From DAOTWY01 sp003696565 (GTDB lineage Bacteria > Chloroflexota > Anaerolineae > Aggregatilineales > Phototrophicaceae), in contig DAOTWY010000040.1 in the NCBI GenBank assembly GCA_034435635.1, forward strand, positions 35,081-99,080: a stretch of DNA of 64,000 nt. The letters are read 5' to 3'. Made by a program: the position numbers and the translations under genes. The notes under the pieces were generated by a model. That model was not told where the DNA came from and did no database searches. It saw nothing but the letters and a program-made list of their open reading frames with translations. Numbering within the stretch: the first letter of the stretch is position 1; each line of letters opens with the position of its first letter. This document shows, one piece after another, positions 42,621-51,051 of this stretch.

Positions 42621-43775
42621 ATGACTGTGTCAATTTGGCAGTCAAACTTACCGCCATTGCGTGAGGTGGATTTTTTGATTGTTGGTGCTGGTTTAGTGGG
42701 GTGTACTGCCGCCTACTTTGCGGCACAGGCAGGGCGGCAGGTGGTGATTACAGATGCATTAGATGTTGCATTAGGGGCTAGCAGCCGTAATGCAGGCTTT
42801 ATGATCTCTAGTGTGGATGTGTATTATCATCATGCGATTGCAAAATATGGGCATGATGTCACCCGTGAAATTTGGCATTTGGCAAAGCGTAGCCAGGCAT
42901 TATGGTATGAATTTATCAATCGGGCAGGGGGAACGGTCAAGTTTCAGCGTACAGGGTCTTTATTATTAGCGGAAAGCGAGGCTGAAGCAGAGGATTTGGC
43001 ACAAGCAGCGGATGCCATGCTAGCGGATGATTTGAATATTATTCATCATAAAACAGACCCGCTTAAGCGAGGTTACTTTGCCGCTATTGAACAACCGGAT
43101 GATGGGGCAGTGCAGCCTTTTGAATTGGTTCATGCTATCCGTCAACAAAGTGGTGTATCGGTTATTCCCAATAATGAACTTTATCATATCACACAGCATG
43201 ATGATAAATTCGTAACGGCATATACTCGCATGTTTATATTTAAGGCACGGCAAGTGCTTTTGTGTACGAATGCTTATTCGCCGCGTCTTCATCCATATTT
43301 TATCAATAAAGTGGTGCCTACACGTGCTCAGTGTTTAGTGACAGAACCGCTGGTTGCTCCGGTTTTAAATACGTGCGGTTATAGTGATTATGGATATATG
43401 TATTATCGTATGACGTTTGATAACCGCCTGTTAATTGGTGGTGGGCGCAAGCAGAATATTGCATTAGAAAATGATACAACAGAAGATCGTGTGACTGATC
43501 CGGTTCAACAAGTGCTAGATAATTATCTTAAACGACATTTTCCTGATGTGACTGTGCCGGTCTCTCGGCGGTGGGCGGGAATTATGGGTTTTACACCAGA
43601 TAGTTTACCGCTGGTAGGGGTTTTGCCTGATATGCCAGATGTAGGATTTGCGGTAGGTTTTACTGGGCATGGCTTATCGTTAGGAGCAGGGGCAGCTGAG
43701 CGGGCGGTTAACATGATGCTCCATGGAACACATCCAGGTGCGTTGGATGCCAAACGGCTTGAGCCTGCTGTATGA
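42621..43775 (+). CDS. FAD-dependent amine/glycine oxidase-type oxidoreductase (DAO family)
   Basis: The ATG at 42621 is chosen because GTGAGGAG lies 7 bases upstream; the frame is open 5 codons further. 384 residues. The dinucleotide fold is at the N-terminus (FLIVGAGLVGCTAAYFAAQ, then SSRNAGFMIS). The C-terminus has RRWAGIMGFTPDSLPLVG and FAVGFTGHGLSLGAGAAE, the DAO signature for FAD and substrate binding. It probably oxidises a small amine or amino acid. The substrate cannot be read from sequence. Confidence 0.85.
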   Translation: MTVSIWQSNLPPLREVDFLIVGAGLVGCTAAYFAAQAGRQVVITDALDVALGASSRNAGFMISSVDVYYHHAIAKYGHDVTREIWHLAKRSQALWYEFINRAGGTVKFQRTGSLLLAESEAEAEDLAQAADAMLADDLNIIHHKTDPLKRGYFAAIEQPDDGAVQPFELVHAIRQQSGVSVIPNNELYHITQHDDKFVTAYTRMFIFKARQVLLCTNAYSPRLHPYFINKVVPTRAQCLVTEPLVAPVLNTCGYSDYGYMYYRMTFDNRLLIGGGRKQNIALENDTTEDRVTDPVQQVLDNYLKRHFPDVTVPVSRRWAGIMGFTPDSLPLVGVLPDMPDVGFAVGFTGHGLSLGAGAAERAVNMMLHGTHPGALDAKRLEPAV

Positions 43776-43871
43776 GTAAACACAAAACAGTGACTTGTAT
43801 TCATGTCTGGACAGGCTAAACTAAAATGATGTAACGCACTTTAAGAGAGCCTAGTGAGTACGGAGGTTTTT

Positions 43872-44132
43872 ATGAACAAGCATTACCAAAAGTGGGATGA
43901 ATATGCACCGCGCGGCTTATTATTAGTTGGTTTTGGCTTAAGTGTATTGGGTAGCGCGATTATTTCCCGTGCGCAGGGAAAAGGGTTTTTCAATTGGTTT
44001 TTCAAAGGATTAATTGGACTAATTGCTACAAATGCTGGATTATCTATTTTTGCTGAAGCGGTGAAAGAACGAACACTTTATGAACTGGATGTCCAGGCAT
44101 TGCGTGAACGTGAGGCTGAAAAACAGATTTAA
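43872..44132 (+). CDS. Small membrane protein
   Basis: The start at 43872 follows CGGAGG by 5 bases. About 86 residues: a short soluble N-terminus (MNKHYQKWDEYAPRG), two hydrophobic segments (LLLVGFGLSVLGSAII and GLIGLIATNAGLSIF) and an acidic/basic helix at the end. The family is not recognised. A strong terminator follows. Confidence 0.6.
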   Translation: MNKHYQKWDEYAPRGLLLVGFGLSVLGSAIISRAQGKGFFNWFFKGLIGLIATNAGLSIFAEAVKERTLYELDVQALREREAEKQI

Positions 44133-44137
44133 TACAA

Positions 44138-44177
44138 ACAGGGCGCGGAGGATTAATTGCCACGCCCTGTTTTTTTG
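44138..44177 (+). terminator. Terminator after the small membrane protein gene
   Basis: An 8-bp stem (ACAGGGCG at 44138-44145 with CGCCCTGT at 44163-44170) is followed by T7. Confidence 0.85.
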
Positions 44178-44258
44178 TGATGCTTGTTCGTTATAGGATA
44201 GGATGTTAGTTGATGTCGTCTGGATTACAAGAATAAACGATCCAAAACCTAGCACTGA

Positions 44259-44816
44259 CTATACTCTTGTTTGATAGCTACCGTCCTCGGTCTTGACACG
44301 AATGACATCACCTTCCTTGACGAACATTGGCACAGTAACTACCAAACCTGTATCGGTTGTGACCTTTTTAGTCGGGTTATTGGCAGTATCGCCAGCGACC
44401 GCGTTTTCTGCCTCTACGACGGTAAAATCCATTGTTGAGGGTAATTCGTAGTCGATCAGTTCGCCTTCATAGCGCAGTAACTTAATTACTGTGCCTTCTT
44501 TCATATAGTAGATGTCGTCGCCAAAAATATCTTTACGAATTTGTGGTTGCTCAAAAGTCTCGTTATCCATAAAATGGAGGAATTCACCATCGTCAAACAG
44601 ATATTCCATCTCGACCGCTTCTAGGCGAACATCTTGTACGCGGCTACCTGTATTGTATGTTTTTTCCACTGTGGAGCCTGTTCGTAGATTGCGAACAGTG
44701 ACCCGCACTGTACCCCCACCACGTCCGGTTTTGATATGTTGATAGTTCAGAACTTTGAGTAACTCACCGTCATCGGTGTAGGTTGTCCCTCTACGAAGTT
44801 GATTCACATCAATCAT
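44259..44816 (-). CDS. efp: Elongation factor P
   Basis: 185 residues, three beta-barrel domains. It relieves ribosome stalling at polyproline. The N-terminal loop that enters the peptidyl centre reads HIKTGRGGGTV, with Arg32 at the tip where Bacillus and E. coli have Lys. DFTVVEAENAVAGDTANN, TKKVTTDTGLVVTVPMFV (in part) and GDVIRVKTEDGSY are the conserved domain III. An Arg tip is rhamnosylated by EarP in some bacteria, but no earP is seen here. The many PT-rich secreted proteins in this window make EF-P activity useful. Confidence 0.93.
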   Translation of the reverse strand: MIDVNQLRRGTTYTDDGELLKVLNYQHIKTGRGGGTVRVTVRNLRTGSTVEKTYNTGSRVQDVRLEAVEMEYLFDDGEFLHFMDNETFEQPQIRKDIFGDDIYYMKEGTVIKLLRYEGELIDYELPSTMDFTVVEAENAVAGDTANNPTKKVTTDTGLVVTVPMFVKEGDVIRVKTEDGSYQTRV

Positions 44817-44927
44817 TGACTTTTATGTCTCACTATCTCTCTTGTCGATATTCCGCGCCAGTATAGCAGATGATAAGGCTTATGTTAAGGTTGCGCGTTG
44901 CGATGAATGCACAGTAACTGCTTGCGG

Positions 44928-46211
44928 TTAATATCGCCCGTTACCGTTCCCACCGCCGGGCAATGAGTTAAGAAAATCTTCGTTTGTTTCATATTGGCGG
45001 AAGTATTGTAATAGACGTTCGGTTGCGCCAATTGAACCTGTTTCTTCTTCTTCTGCCAGGTGCGCCCACATCCGCCGCAGGGTATAAACACGTTGTAGCA
45101 CATCTGGACCAAGCAATAACTCTTCACGCCGAGTCGATGATTGTTCTAAATCAAAGGCAGGGAAAATACGCCGTTCTTGAAGTTTGCGATTCAAGTGAAG
45201 TTCCATGTTCCCTGTACCCTTGAATTCTTCATAGATCACATCATCCATCTTACTGCCAGTATTGACTAAGCAAGTGGCGATGATCGTCAGGCTTCCACCT
45301 TCTTCAACATTACGCGCCGCACCAAAAATACGCTTAGGCGGTTGGATAGCGGATGGATCAAGACCGCCAGAAAGTGTCCGCCCGCTGGTTGGTACAACCA
45401 AGTTATATGCCCGCGCTAAGCGTGTAATACTATCTAGCAAGATGACGACATCTCGCCCAATTTCAACCAGGCGTTTGGCACGCTCTAGTGCCATTTCCGC
45501 AACACGGACATGATGCTGTACTGGGTCATCAAATGTTGAGGCGATGACTTCGGCATCAACTGAACGATCCATATCGGTTACTTCTTCTGGGCGTTCACCA
45601 ATGAGGGCAATCATCAAATGAACATCTGGATAATTTGTACTGATGGCATTGGCAACATCTTTTAGGATGGTGGTTTTACCCGCTTTAGGTGGAGAAACAA
45701 TCAACCCACGTTGTCCTTTACCAATTGGTGCAATGAGGTTTAACACACGGGTGGAAAGGATATGCGGGCGTGTTTCTAAATTAAAGCGTTCTAACGGGAA
45801 AATGGGAGTCAATTCCTCAAACAAAGGACGATTCTTGGATTCCTCTGGGTTTAGACCATTGACGGCATCGACTCTGAGTAGCCCAAAATATTTCTCTGAA
45901 TCTTTGGGTGGGCGGACTTGCCCAATAACCATGTCACCTGTTCTTAGGTTGAATTTCTTGATTTGTGTTTGACTGACGTAGATGTCATTTGGACCAGGGA
46001 GGTATTTTTCTGCCCGTAAAAAGCCCATACCATCATCGACGACCTCTAAGATGCCGCCGCGTAGCTTATGCCCTTTACGTTCTGCTTCTGCCCGTAGCAA
46101 ACCTAGGATAAGGTCTTGCTTTTTTAGGCGGCTATAACGGGGAACTTCTGCTTGTTTTGCAAGCTGACGTAATTCTTCAAGAGTTTTGGTTTCAAGTTGT
46201 GCTATATCCAT
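44928..46211 (-). CDS. rho: Transcription termination factor Rho
   Basis: 427 residues, the length of Rho without long insertions. Order: N-terminal helix bundle (SRLKKQDLILGLLRAEAE), cold-shock-like RNA-binding domain (GILEVVDDGMGFLRAE, then YVSQTQIKKFNLRTGD), and the hexameric ATPase. The P-loop reads VSPPKAGKTTILK. The Walker B region is DVVILLDSITRLARAYN. The Q-loop and R-loop follow (EGGSLTIIATCL, then FKGTGNMELHLNR). The leader contains two hairpins. Confidence 0.96.
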   Translation of the reverse strand: MDIAQLETKTLEELRQLAKQAEVPRYSRLKKQDLILGLLRAEAERKGHKLRGGILEVVDDGMGFLRAEKYLPGPNDIYVSQTQIKKFNLRTGDMVIGQVRPPKDSEKYFGLLRVDAVNGLNPEESKNRPLFEELTPIFPLERFNLETRPHILSTRVLNLIAPIGKGQRGLIVSPPKAGKTTILKDVANAISTNYPDVHLMIALIGERPEEVTDMDRSVDAEVIASTFDDPVQHHVRVAEMALERAKRLVEIGRDVVILLDSITRLARAYNLVVPTSGRTLSGGLDPSAIQPPKRIFGAARNVEEGGSLTIIATCLVNTGSKMDDVIYEEFKGTGNMELHLNRKLQERRIFPAFDLEQSSTRREELLLGPDVLQRVYTLRRMWAHLAEEEETGSIGATERLLQYFRQYETNEDFLNSLPGGGNGNGRY

Positions 46212-46227
46212 AATCGAGTTGTTGCGT

Positions 46228-46307
46228 GAGGCGTAAAATATCGCCTCCTATCCTTTCAATAACCTCTAAAAGAAGGGAATGTCTAAACACTATTTGGCGA
46301 ATAGTGT
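46228..46307 (-). promoter_or_regulatory. Structured leader of rho
   Basis: Two perfect hairpins lie upstream of rho. One is 46228-46247 (6-bp GAGGCG/CGCCTC stem, 8-base loop), 16 bases before the ATG. The other is 46287-46307 (8-bp stem, 5-base loop). The first one includes an AGGAGG-like run. They may affect translation or termination in the leader; rho leaders are autoregulated in studied bacteria. Confidence 0.45.
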
Positions 46308-46415
46308 GTGTTTGACGGTGATTATTTTTGGTAGAAAACGAGGTAATTACCCGAAATATATCATAGTTTATGGGTCAGGTCAAATCATAAATTATTTTTC
46401 TCCATTAAACACACG

Positions 46416-49205
46416 TTAATCATACCGTAGAACGTTCAAAACACGTTCACGTGTAGCGATATTTGCGCTAAAAATTGTTGCCAAACTCGCAATCATCAGC
46501 GCGGCAATCAATAAAGCGATTACCACTGTCTGAGAATCGTCAGGAATTAAGACTAACTCATCCCATCCTAGCAAGCTGAACGCCCCAAACATGAACCCGC
46601 TTGTGCCGATGCCGAATATAGCACCAACTAAACTGATAATCAGGTTTTCTAGCACCATAATGCGTAAAATCCGATTTGCTTTTAAGCCAATTGCTTTAAG
46701 AATACCGATCTGTCGCCGGCGTTCAAATGTGGCTAAGGCAACGGTATTCGCCATGATGACTGCTGCAGCACCTAATGATAATATACCAACTAACAACGGT
46801 AGGGCAGTGAACTGATCAATCAAACGAGAGACGATACCATCAATCAGCTTAACATCCAACGGAAAAAACCCAACCATGGTTGATAACTCCAAAATAACAT
46901 CGCTAATTTGCTTTTCTTCAACCAGCAAACTATCAATACGAATATCTGGCGGGGTATTCGTGATTAAGCCAGGTGGTAGCAATAAATCACCAAATGAGTT
47001 TGTCTCTATATTGAAGCTATCAAGATAAACAACCCCAACAATGTCGATGGTGTATGAAATCCCTTTAATTTGTAACGTGACCTGTGATCCTAATCCAATG
47101 CCGAGTTCGGCTATCCTAGGGTCTAGGCGAAGTATCCCAACGGGGCGACCATAATCTGATTGTGAGATCGTCACGCCTTGGTTGACAGCTGGTCCAAAAA
47201 AATCTGGGTTTTCGGTGTCTCGTACTGTGATGTTTATCCAATATCGTGATGCTTCTTCAAAGGCTTGATTAAGCTCGCGGATTTGCCCAAAATTATTGGA
47301 CTGTCCGGCTTGCCTTATTGCATCTAACAATGCCTCGCGTTCGTCGGTGTTATCTTTGGCTCCAGTTGATTGACCGTCAACTGCGGTAATGAGTGCGCTA
47401 TAAGACAAGATTTGTGTTCGATACAGAATACCGTCAAGTTGTGTTAATTTGCGCTCAAATTGTTCTTCTGCAAATTGAGCTAGGGCGGGGAACTGCCCAC
47501 TTCTGAAAGAAGCCGGTGTTAGCACTAATACATTCCCCCCAAAGGACTCGGTTAATGTCACGGCTAAAATTTCTTGAACACCTGCTGTATAAAATGAGAT
47601 GCTGCTGATGGCAAACATGCCAGTGCTGATAGCTATAATGGTGGTAGCTGTACGTAACCGTCCTGTTTTAAGATTTTTGAGTGCTATGCTTAAATCTAAC
47701 CAACCGAATGCTGGCATACGGCTTATTAACCACACCAATAACCACATCATTCCGGTGAGTATCATAAGCAGGAGTAGGGTACCTGCTACAGTCAAAATGC
47801 CCGCTGTGATGTTTTGTGGCAGTGGAATAAATTCGAATGTGGTAACCCAATCAGGAAACGGTCCAATGATTTGACCAGCAATGACACCCAATGAGATTAC
47901 AACAAACATGATAACCCCAAGTGAGTGAATAATTCCCAGTGTTGGGATGTAAGGCTCATTGGGGCGTAAGATAATGTTGGGGCGGACTTGTACGGCGGTA
48001 AGGACAGGAATGACCCCAAAAACGGCTGTCACCACAATTCCCAACACGATACCGAATATAATCGCTTCTGGATAAATACGAAAAGGCAAGGATTGTTGGA
48101 TAAATGTTTCACCATATTGATTAGTAAAACGACTCAACAGTGTGCCAGTGATTGAACCCAATATGCTGCCAGCTATGCCAATGAATAACGCCTCTAGCAT
48201 GAATAAAATGGCGATTTGTCGTCCTTTTAATCCGAATGTTTTGAGTGCAGCTATCTCAGATGTTCGGCGACGTACCATGACTAACATCGTGTTGATGATA
48301 CCAACACCACCAATCAACAAAGACCCTAACCCTAAAACGACAATAAAACGCCCCAAAATATCAGCAATGGCTTGGTTTTGTTCAAGGATGCTAGCAACTG
48401 TTAGCACGCGGGTAAATGTTCCGGTTGCTTGTAAAAGCTCATGTAGCTCGTTCCCAGCCTGTTCAATTGTTTCTAGTGGGGTATTAGCTGGCATCAACAA
48501 ACTGATACGATTTGGGCGTGGATCAACGGATAAAGTGGCAGTATGTGAATAGTCAAAGTATGCAAAACCGAAATACGCTGCGAAAATATCTCTCAAACCA
48601 GCCTCTGAACTTGTTGGTACGATCCCGCGTATGATAAACGGTTCTGTTGAGCCAGTCACATGCACAGCATCACCGACAGATAAATTTTGTGTTGCTGCTA
48701 AGTTCTGACTGATGACAACCTCATATCCGCCTTTAAAGAGATCACTTAAAGGAACGCCGGATGGTTCAAGTGCGACAATGTCTTGGGTAGGTGGGTAGGT
48801 GTTCGGGTCAATCAAAATGGCTGCTATAAAACTGAGCCGGCTTACTTGTGCATTTATTTCGGATAGTTGTAAGTTCGTGGTGATATATTGTGTCATTTGC
48901 GCGTTATTTTGCTCTGCCCAGTGTTGAATTTGAGTAATTTCATAATCCTGGAAAACGTTTTCCTCTACTGCTGCCCCAAAATTCAGTCCACCCGTTAATG
49001 AACCGCGTTCTAGGGTAATATCACCATGGTTGCTTGCTTGAATATTGGTTGTAAGCGATTCTTGAATTGCCAAGCCCATGCTACGCAGGGCAACAACTGC
49101 TGCCACGCCAGCGGTGACTGATAAAATTGCGAATAATGACCAGCGACGGCTACGATACAGACTGCGAAGCGCATATTGAACGTAGAAAAAGAGTCGGTTA
49201 ATCAT
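46416..49205 (-). CDS. ABC-type permease with two FtsX domains
   Basis: 929 residues. An N-terminal helix (SLFAILSVTAGVAAVVALRS) leads into a MacB-like extracytoplasmic domain. The first FtsX domain follows (about 280-400; IINTMLVMVRRRTSEIAALKTFGLKGRQI in parts). Then come two further helices, a second extracytoplasmic domain and the second FtsX domain (about 800-920; NTVALATFERRRQIGILKAIGL in parts). The layout is that of lipoprotein- or lipid-handling permeases. No ATPase gene is adjacent in the window. It is divergent from the cyclase pair. Confidence 0.85.
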   Translation of the reverse strand: MINRLFFYVQYALRSLYRSRRWSLFAILSVTAGVAAVVALRSMGLAIQESLTTNIQASNHGDITLERGSLTGGLNFGAAVEENVFQDYEITQIQHWAEQNNAQMTQYITTNLQLSEINAQVSRLSFIAAILIDPNTYPPTQDIVALEPSGVPLSDLFKGGYEVVISQNLAATQNLSVGDAVHVTGSTEPFIIRGIVPTSSEAGLRDIFAAYFGFAYFDYSHTATLSVDPRPNRISLLMPANTPLETIEQAGNELHELLQATGTFTRVLTVASILEQNQAIADILGRFIVVLGLGSLLIGGVGIINTMLVMVRRRTSEIAALKTFGLKGRQIAILFMLEALFIGIAGSILGSITGTLLSRFTNQYGETFIQQSLPFRIYPEAIIFGIVLGIVVTAVFGVIPVLTAVQVRPNIILRPNEPYIPTLGIIHSLGVIMFVVISLGVIAGQIIGPFPDWVTTFEFIPLPQNITAGILTVAGTLLLLMILTGMMWLLVWLISRMPAFGWLDLSIALKNLKTGRLRTATTIIAISTGMFAISSISFYTAGVQEILAVTLTESFGGNVLVLTPASFRSGQFPALAQFAEEQFERKLTQLDGILYRTQILSYSALITAVDGQSTGAKDNTDEREALLDAIRQAGQSNNFGQIRELNQAFEEASRYWINITVRDTENPDFFGPAVNQGVTISQSDYGRPVGILRLDPRIAELGIGLGSQVTLQIKGISYTIDIVGVVYLDSFNIETNSFGDLLLPPGLITNTPPDIRIDSLLVEEKQISDVILELSTMVGFFPLDVKLIDGIVSRLIDQFTALPLLVGILSLGAAAVIMANTVALATFERRRQIGILKAIGLKANRILRIMVLENLIISLVGAIFGIGTSGFMFGAFSLLGWDELVLIPDDSQTVVIALLIAALMIASLATIFSANIATRERVLNVLRYD

Positions 49206-49228
49206 AGGGGAATTACCCTTAAATTAAG

Positions 49229-49257
49229 TTGCTTAATAACTTACTTAGCACTATACT
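49229..49257 (+). promoter_or_regulatory. Promoter of the cyclase pair
   Basis: TTGCTT (49229-49234), a 17-base spacer and TATACT (49252-49257), about 22 bases before the ATG at 49279. Confidence 0.6.
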
Positions 49258-49278
49258 CACTTTACAGGATTGTAATGA

Positions 49279-51051
49279 ATGAGCTGTGAAAACAATATGT
49301 CAGAAAAAACCAGCACAACCGCTATAGGTGAACTGCGACAGCTAAAGATTCTTGTACAAGAAACTGAAATGCTTCTCCGTAACCAGCGTGATCTACTGAA
49401 AACACGCGGCTTCAAATTACCACCGATGGCATTACAAGCATTATCTTCAGTAAAAGCTGATATTGAAACACTAGAAAAAGCCTTTTATGAAAATCAAGTT
49501 GAGTTGTCTCAGTTACGTTTTTTAGCAGATACAACAGCTCAATTAAACTCATCCCTGAATTTGGATAATATCTTAACGCAGGCGATGGATGTCGTCATCA
49601 GTTTGACGAATGCTGAACGAGGATTCATCATTTTACGAGATGATGAAACTGGTGAGTTAATGTTCCGTGTCATTCGGGATAATGAAGTCGGGACTGAAAC
49701 GATCAATCAAACACCACAAATTAGTACGACTATTTTACAAGCAGTGTTTCGATCCGGCGAGCCACTTTTAACAGATAACGCCTATCAGGATGACCGGCTA
49801 CAAAGCGGGCAAAGTATTTTACAAATGACTTTGCGCTCTGTTTTATGTGTGCCGCTACGATACAAAAACAAGACACTTGGCGCGGTTTATGTTGATAATA
49901 GACTGCGCGCTGGGATTTTTACAGAACGAGAAAAACGATTGCTTGCTGCTTTTGCTAACCAAGTTTCTGTTGCGATTGAAAATGCCCAATTGTATGAGCA
50001 AATTCAGCGCGCTTTGGTAGAAATTCGTGAGATGAAGGATTTAATGAACAATGTGTTTGCCTCTATCGGTAGTGGGGTTATCACCACAGACGCTAAGCAT
50101 CACATTGTATTATTTAACCGAGCAGCAGAATTGATTTTAGGTAAGTCACAGCAGGATGTGATTGGGCAACGGTTAACGGCAGTTATTCCTGGTGTTAGTG
50201 CAAATTTAGATGCCTATTTAGCTAATATCCGTACTAAAGATGCGGATCAGACGATTGAGGCTGAATTAGATGTTCCACAGCGTGGACGCATCGCGGTGAA
50301 TATGCGTTTTAGCCCCTTAAAAGACGCTAATCAGAATATTCAAGGGGTTGTGATGGTTATGGATGACCTGACTGAGCAGCGTGGAAATGAGCAATTGATT
50401 TTGATGATGAAGCGGTATTTGCCGCCGGAGATGGTGGATAATATCCATGCAATCTCTAGCCTGGCATTAGGTGGAGAAAGCCGCGAAGTAACCTGTGTTT
50501 ATGTCGATGTTCGGTCAGTTAAATCATTCCCTAAGGATTATCGTCCCCAGCAAATTATGGAGCAAATCAACGGTTATCTTGCTCGTGCTACAAACGCCAT
50601 TCATCGTCATAAGGGGATTGTTGATAAATACATGGGGAATATTGTGATGGCATTGTTCAATACACAATTAAACCCAATGCAAAACCACGCCTTGCAAGCG
50701 GTAGAAGCTGCGCTGGATATACGGGATGCGTTTATTGCGTTTTATCAGGAATTAGGTATTAACCCAGAACCACACTTTTATCGCATTGGGATGAATACGG
50801 GGATTGCTACCCTGGGAAATGTAGGGAGTTTGAATCGTCGTGAGTTTACCGCCATCGGCGATACGATTAACTTATCAAAAAGGATCGAAGAAAATACCGG
50901 GCTAGGGCAAATTATCATTCATGAGACAACCTATCAGCATATTTTGCAGCATGGTGGCTTGCCTGCCCATATTCGTTTTGTTGAGCGTCCACGTATTCAA
51001 GTAAAAGGACGACAACAACTTGTTGGTATATACGAGGTTTTTAGAGCGTGA
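49279..51051 (+). CDS. GAF-PAS class III nucleotide cyclase, metal site degenerate (subunit A)
   Basis: 590 residues. Order: coiled coil (10-80), GAF (85-240; AERGFIILRDDETGE), PAS (250-370; VFASIGSGVITTDAKHHIVL), class III cyclase domain (385-590). The first metal Asp410 is kept in VYVDVR, although the following GFT turn is altered to SVK. The second metal Asp is replaced by Asn454 in KYMGNIV. The opposite half-site is intact: Lys450, Thr524, Asn531 and Arg535 (FTAIGDTINLSKR). A homodimer would probably be inactive. It shares a 4-base overlap with the paralogue that follows. Confidence 0.87.
   Translation: MSCENNMSEKTSTTAIGELRQLKILVQETEMLLRNQRDLLKTRGFKLPPMALQALSSVKADIETLEKAFYENQVELSQLRFLADTTAQLNSSLNLDNILTQAMDVVISLTNAERGFIILRDDETGELMFRVIRDNEVGTETINQTPQISTTILQAVFRSGEPLLTDNAYQDDRLQSGQSILQMTLRSVLCVPLRYKNKTLGAVYVDNRLRAGIFTEREKRLLAAFANQVSVAIENAQLYEQIQRALVEIREMKDLMNNVFASIGSGVITTDAKHHIVLFNRAAELILGKSQQDVIGQRLTAVIPGVSANLDAYLANIRTKDADQTIEAELDVPQRGRIAVNMRFSPLKDANQNIQGVVMVMDDLTEQRGNEQLILMMKRYLPPEMVDNIHAISSLALGGESREVTCVYVDVRSVKSFPKDYRPQQIMEQINGYLARATNAIHRHKGIVDKYMGNIVMALFNTQLNPMQNHALQAVEAALDIRDAFIAFYQELGINPEPHFYRIGMNTGIATLGNVGSLNRREFTAIGDTINLSKRIEENTGLGQIIIHETTYQHILQHGGLPAHIRFVERPRIQVKGRQQLVGIYEVFRA

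Noticed and set aside
49279..51051. First cyclase as a simple pseudogene
   Set aside because: The frame is intact over 590 codons, all other domains are conserved, and its losses are reciprocal to those of the coupled paralogue.
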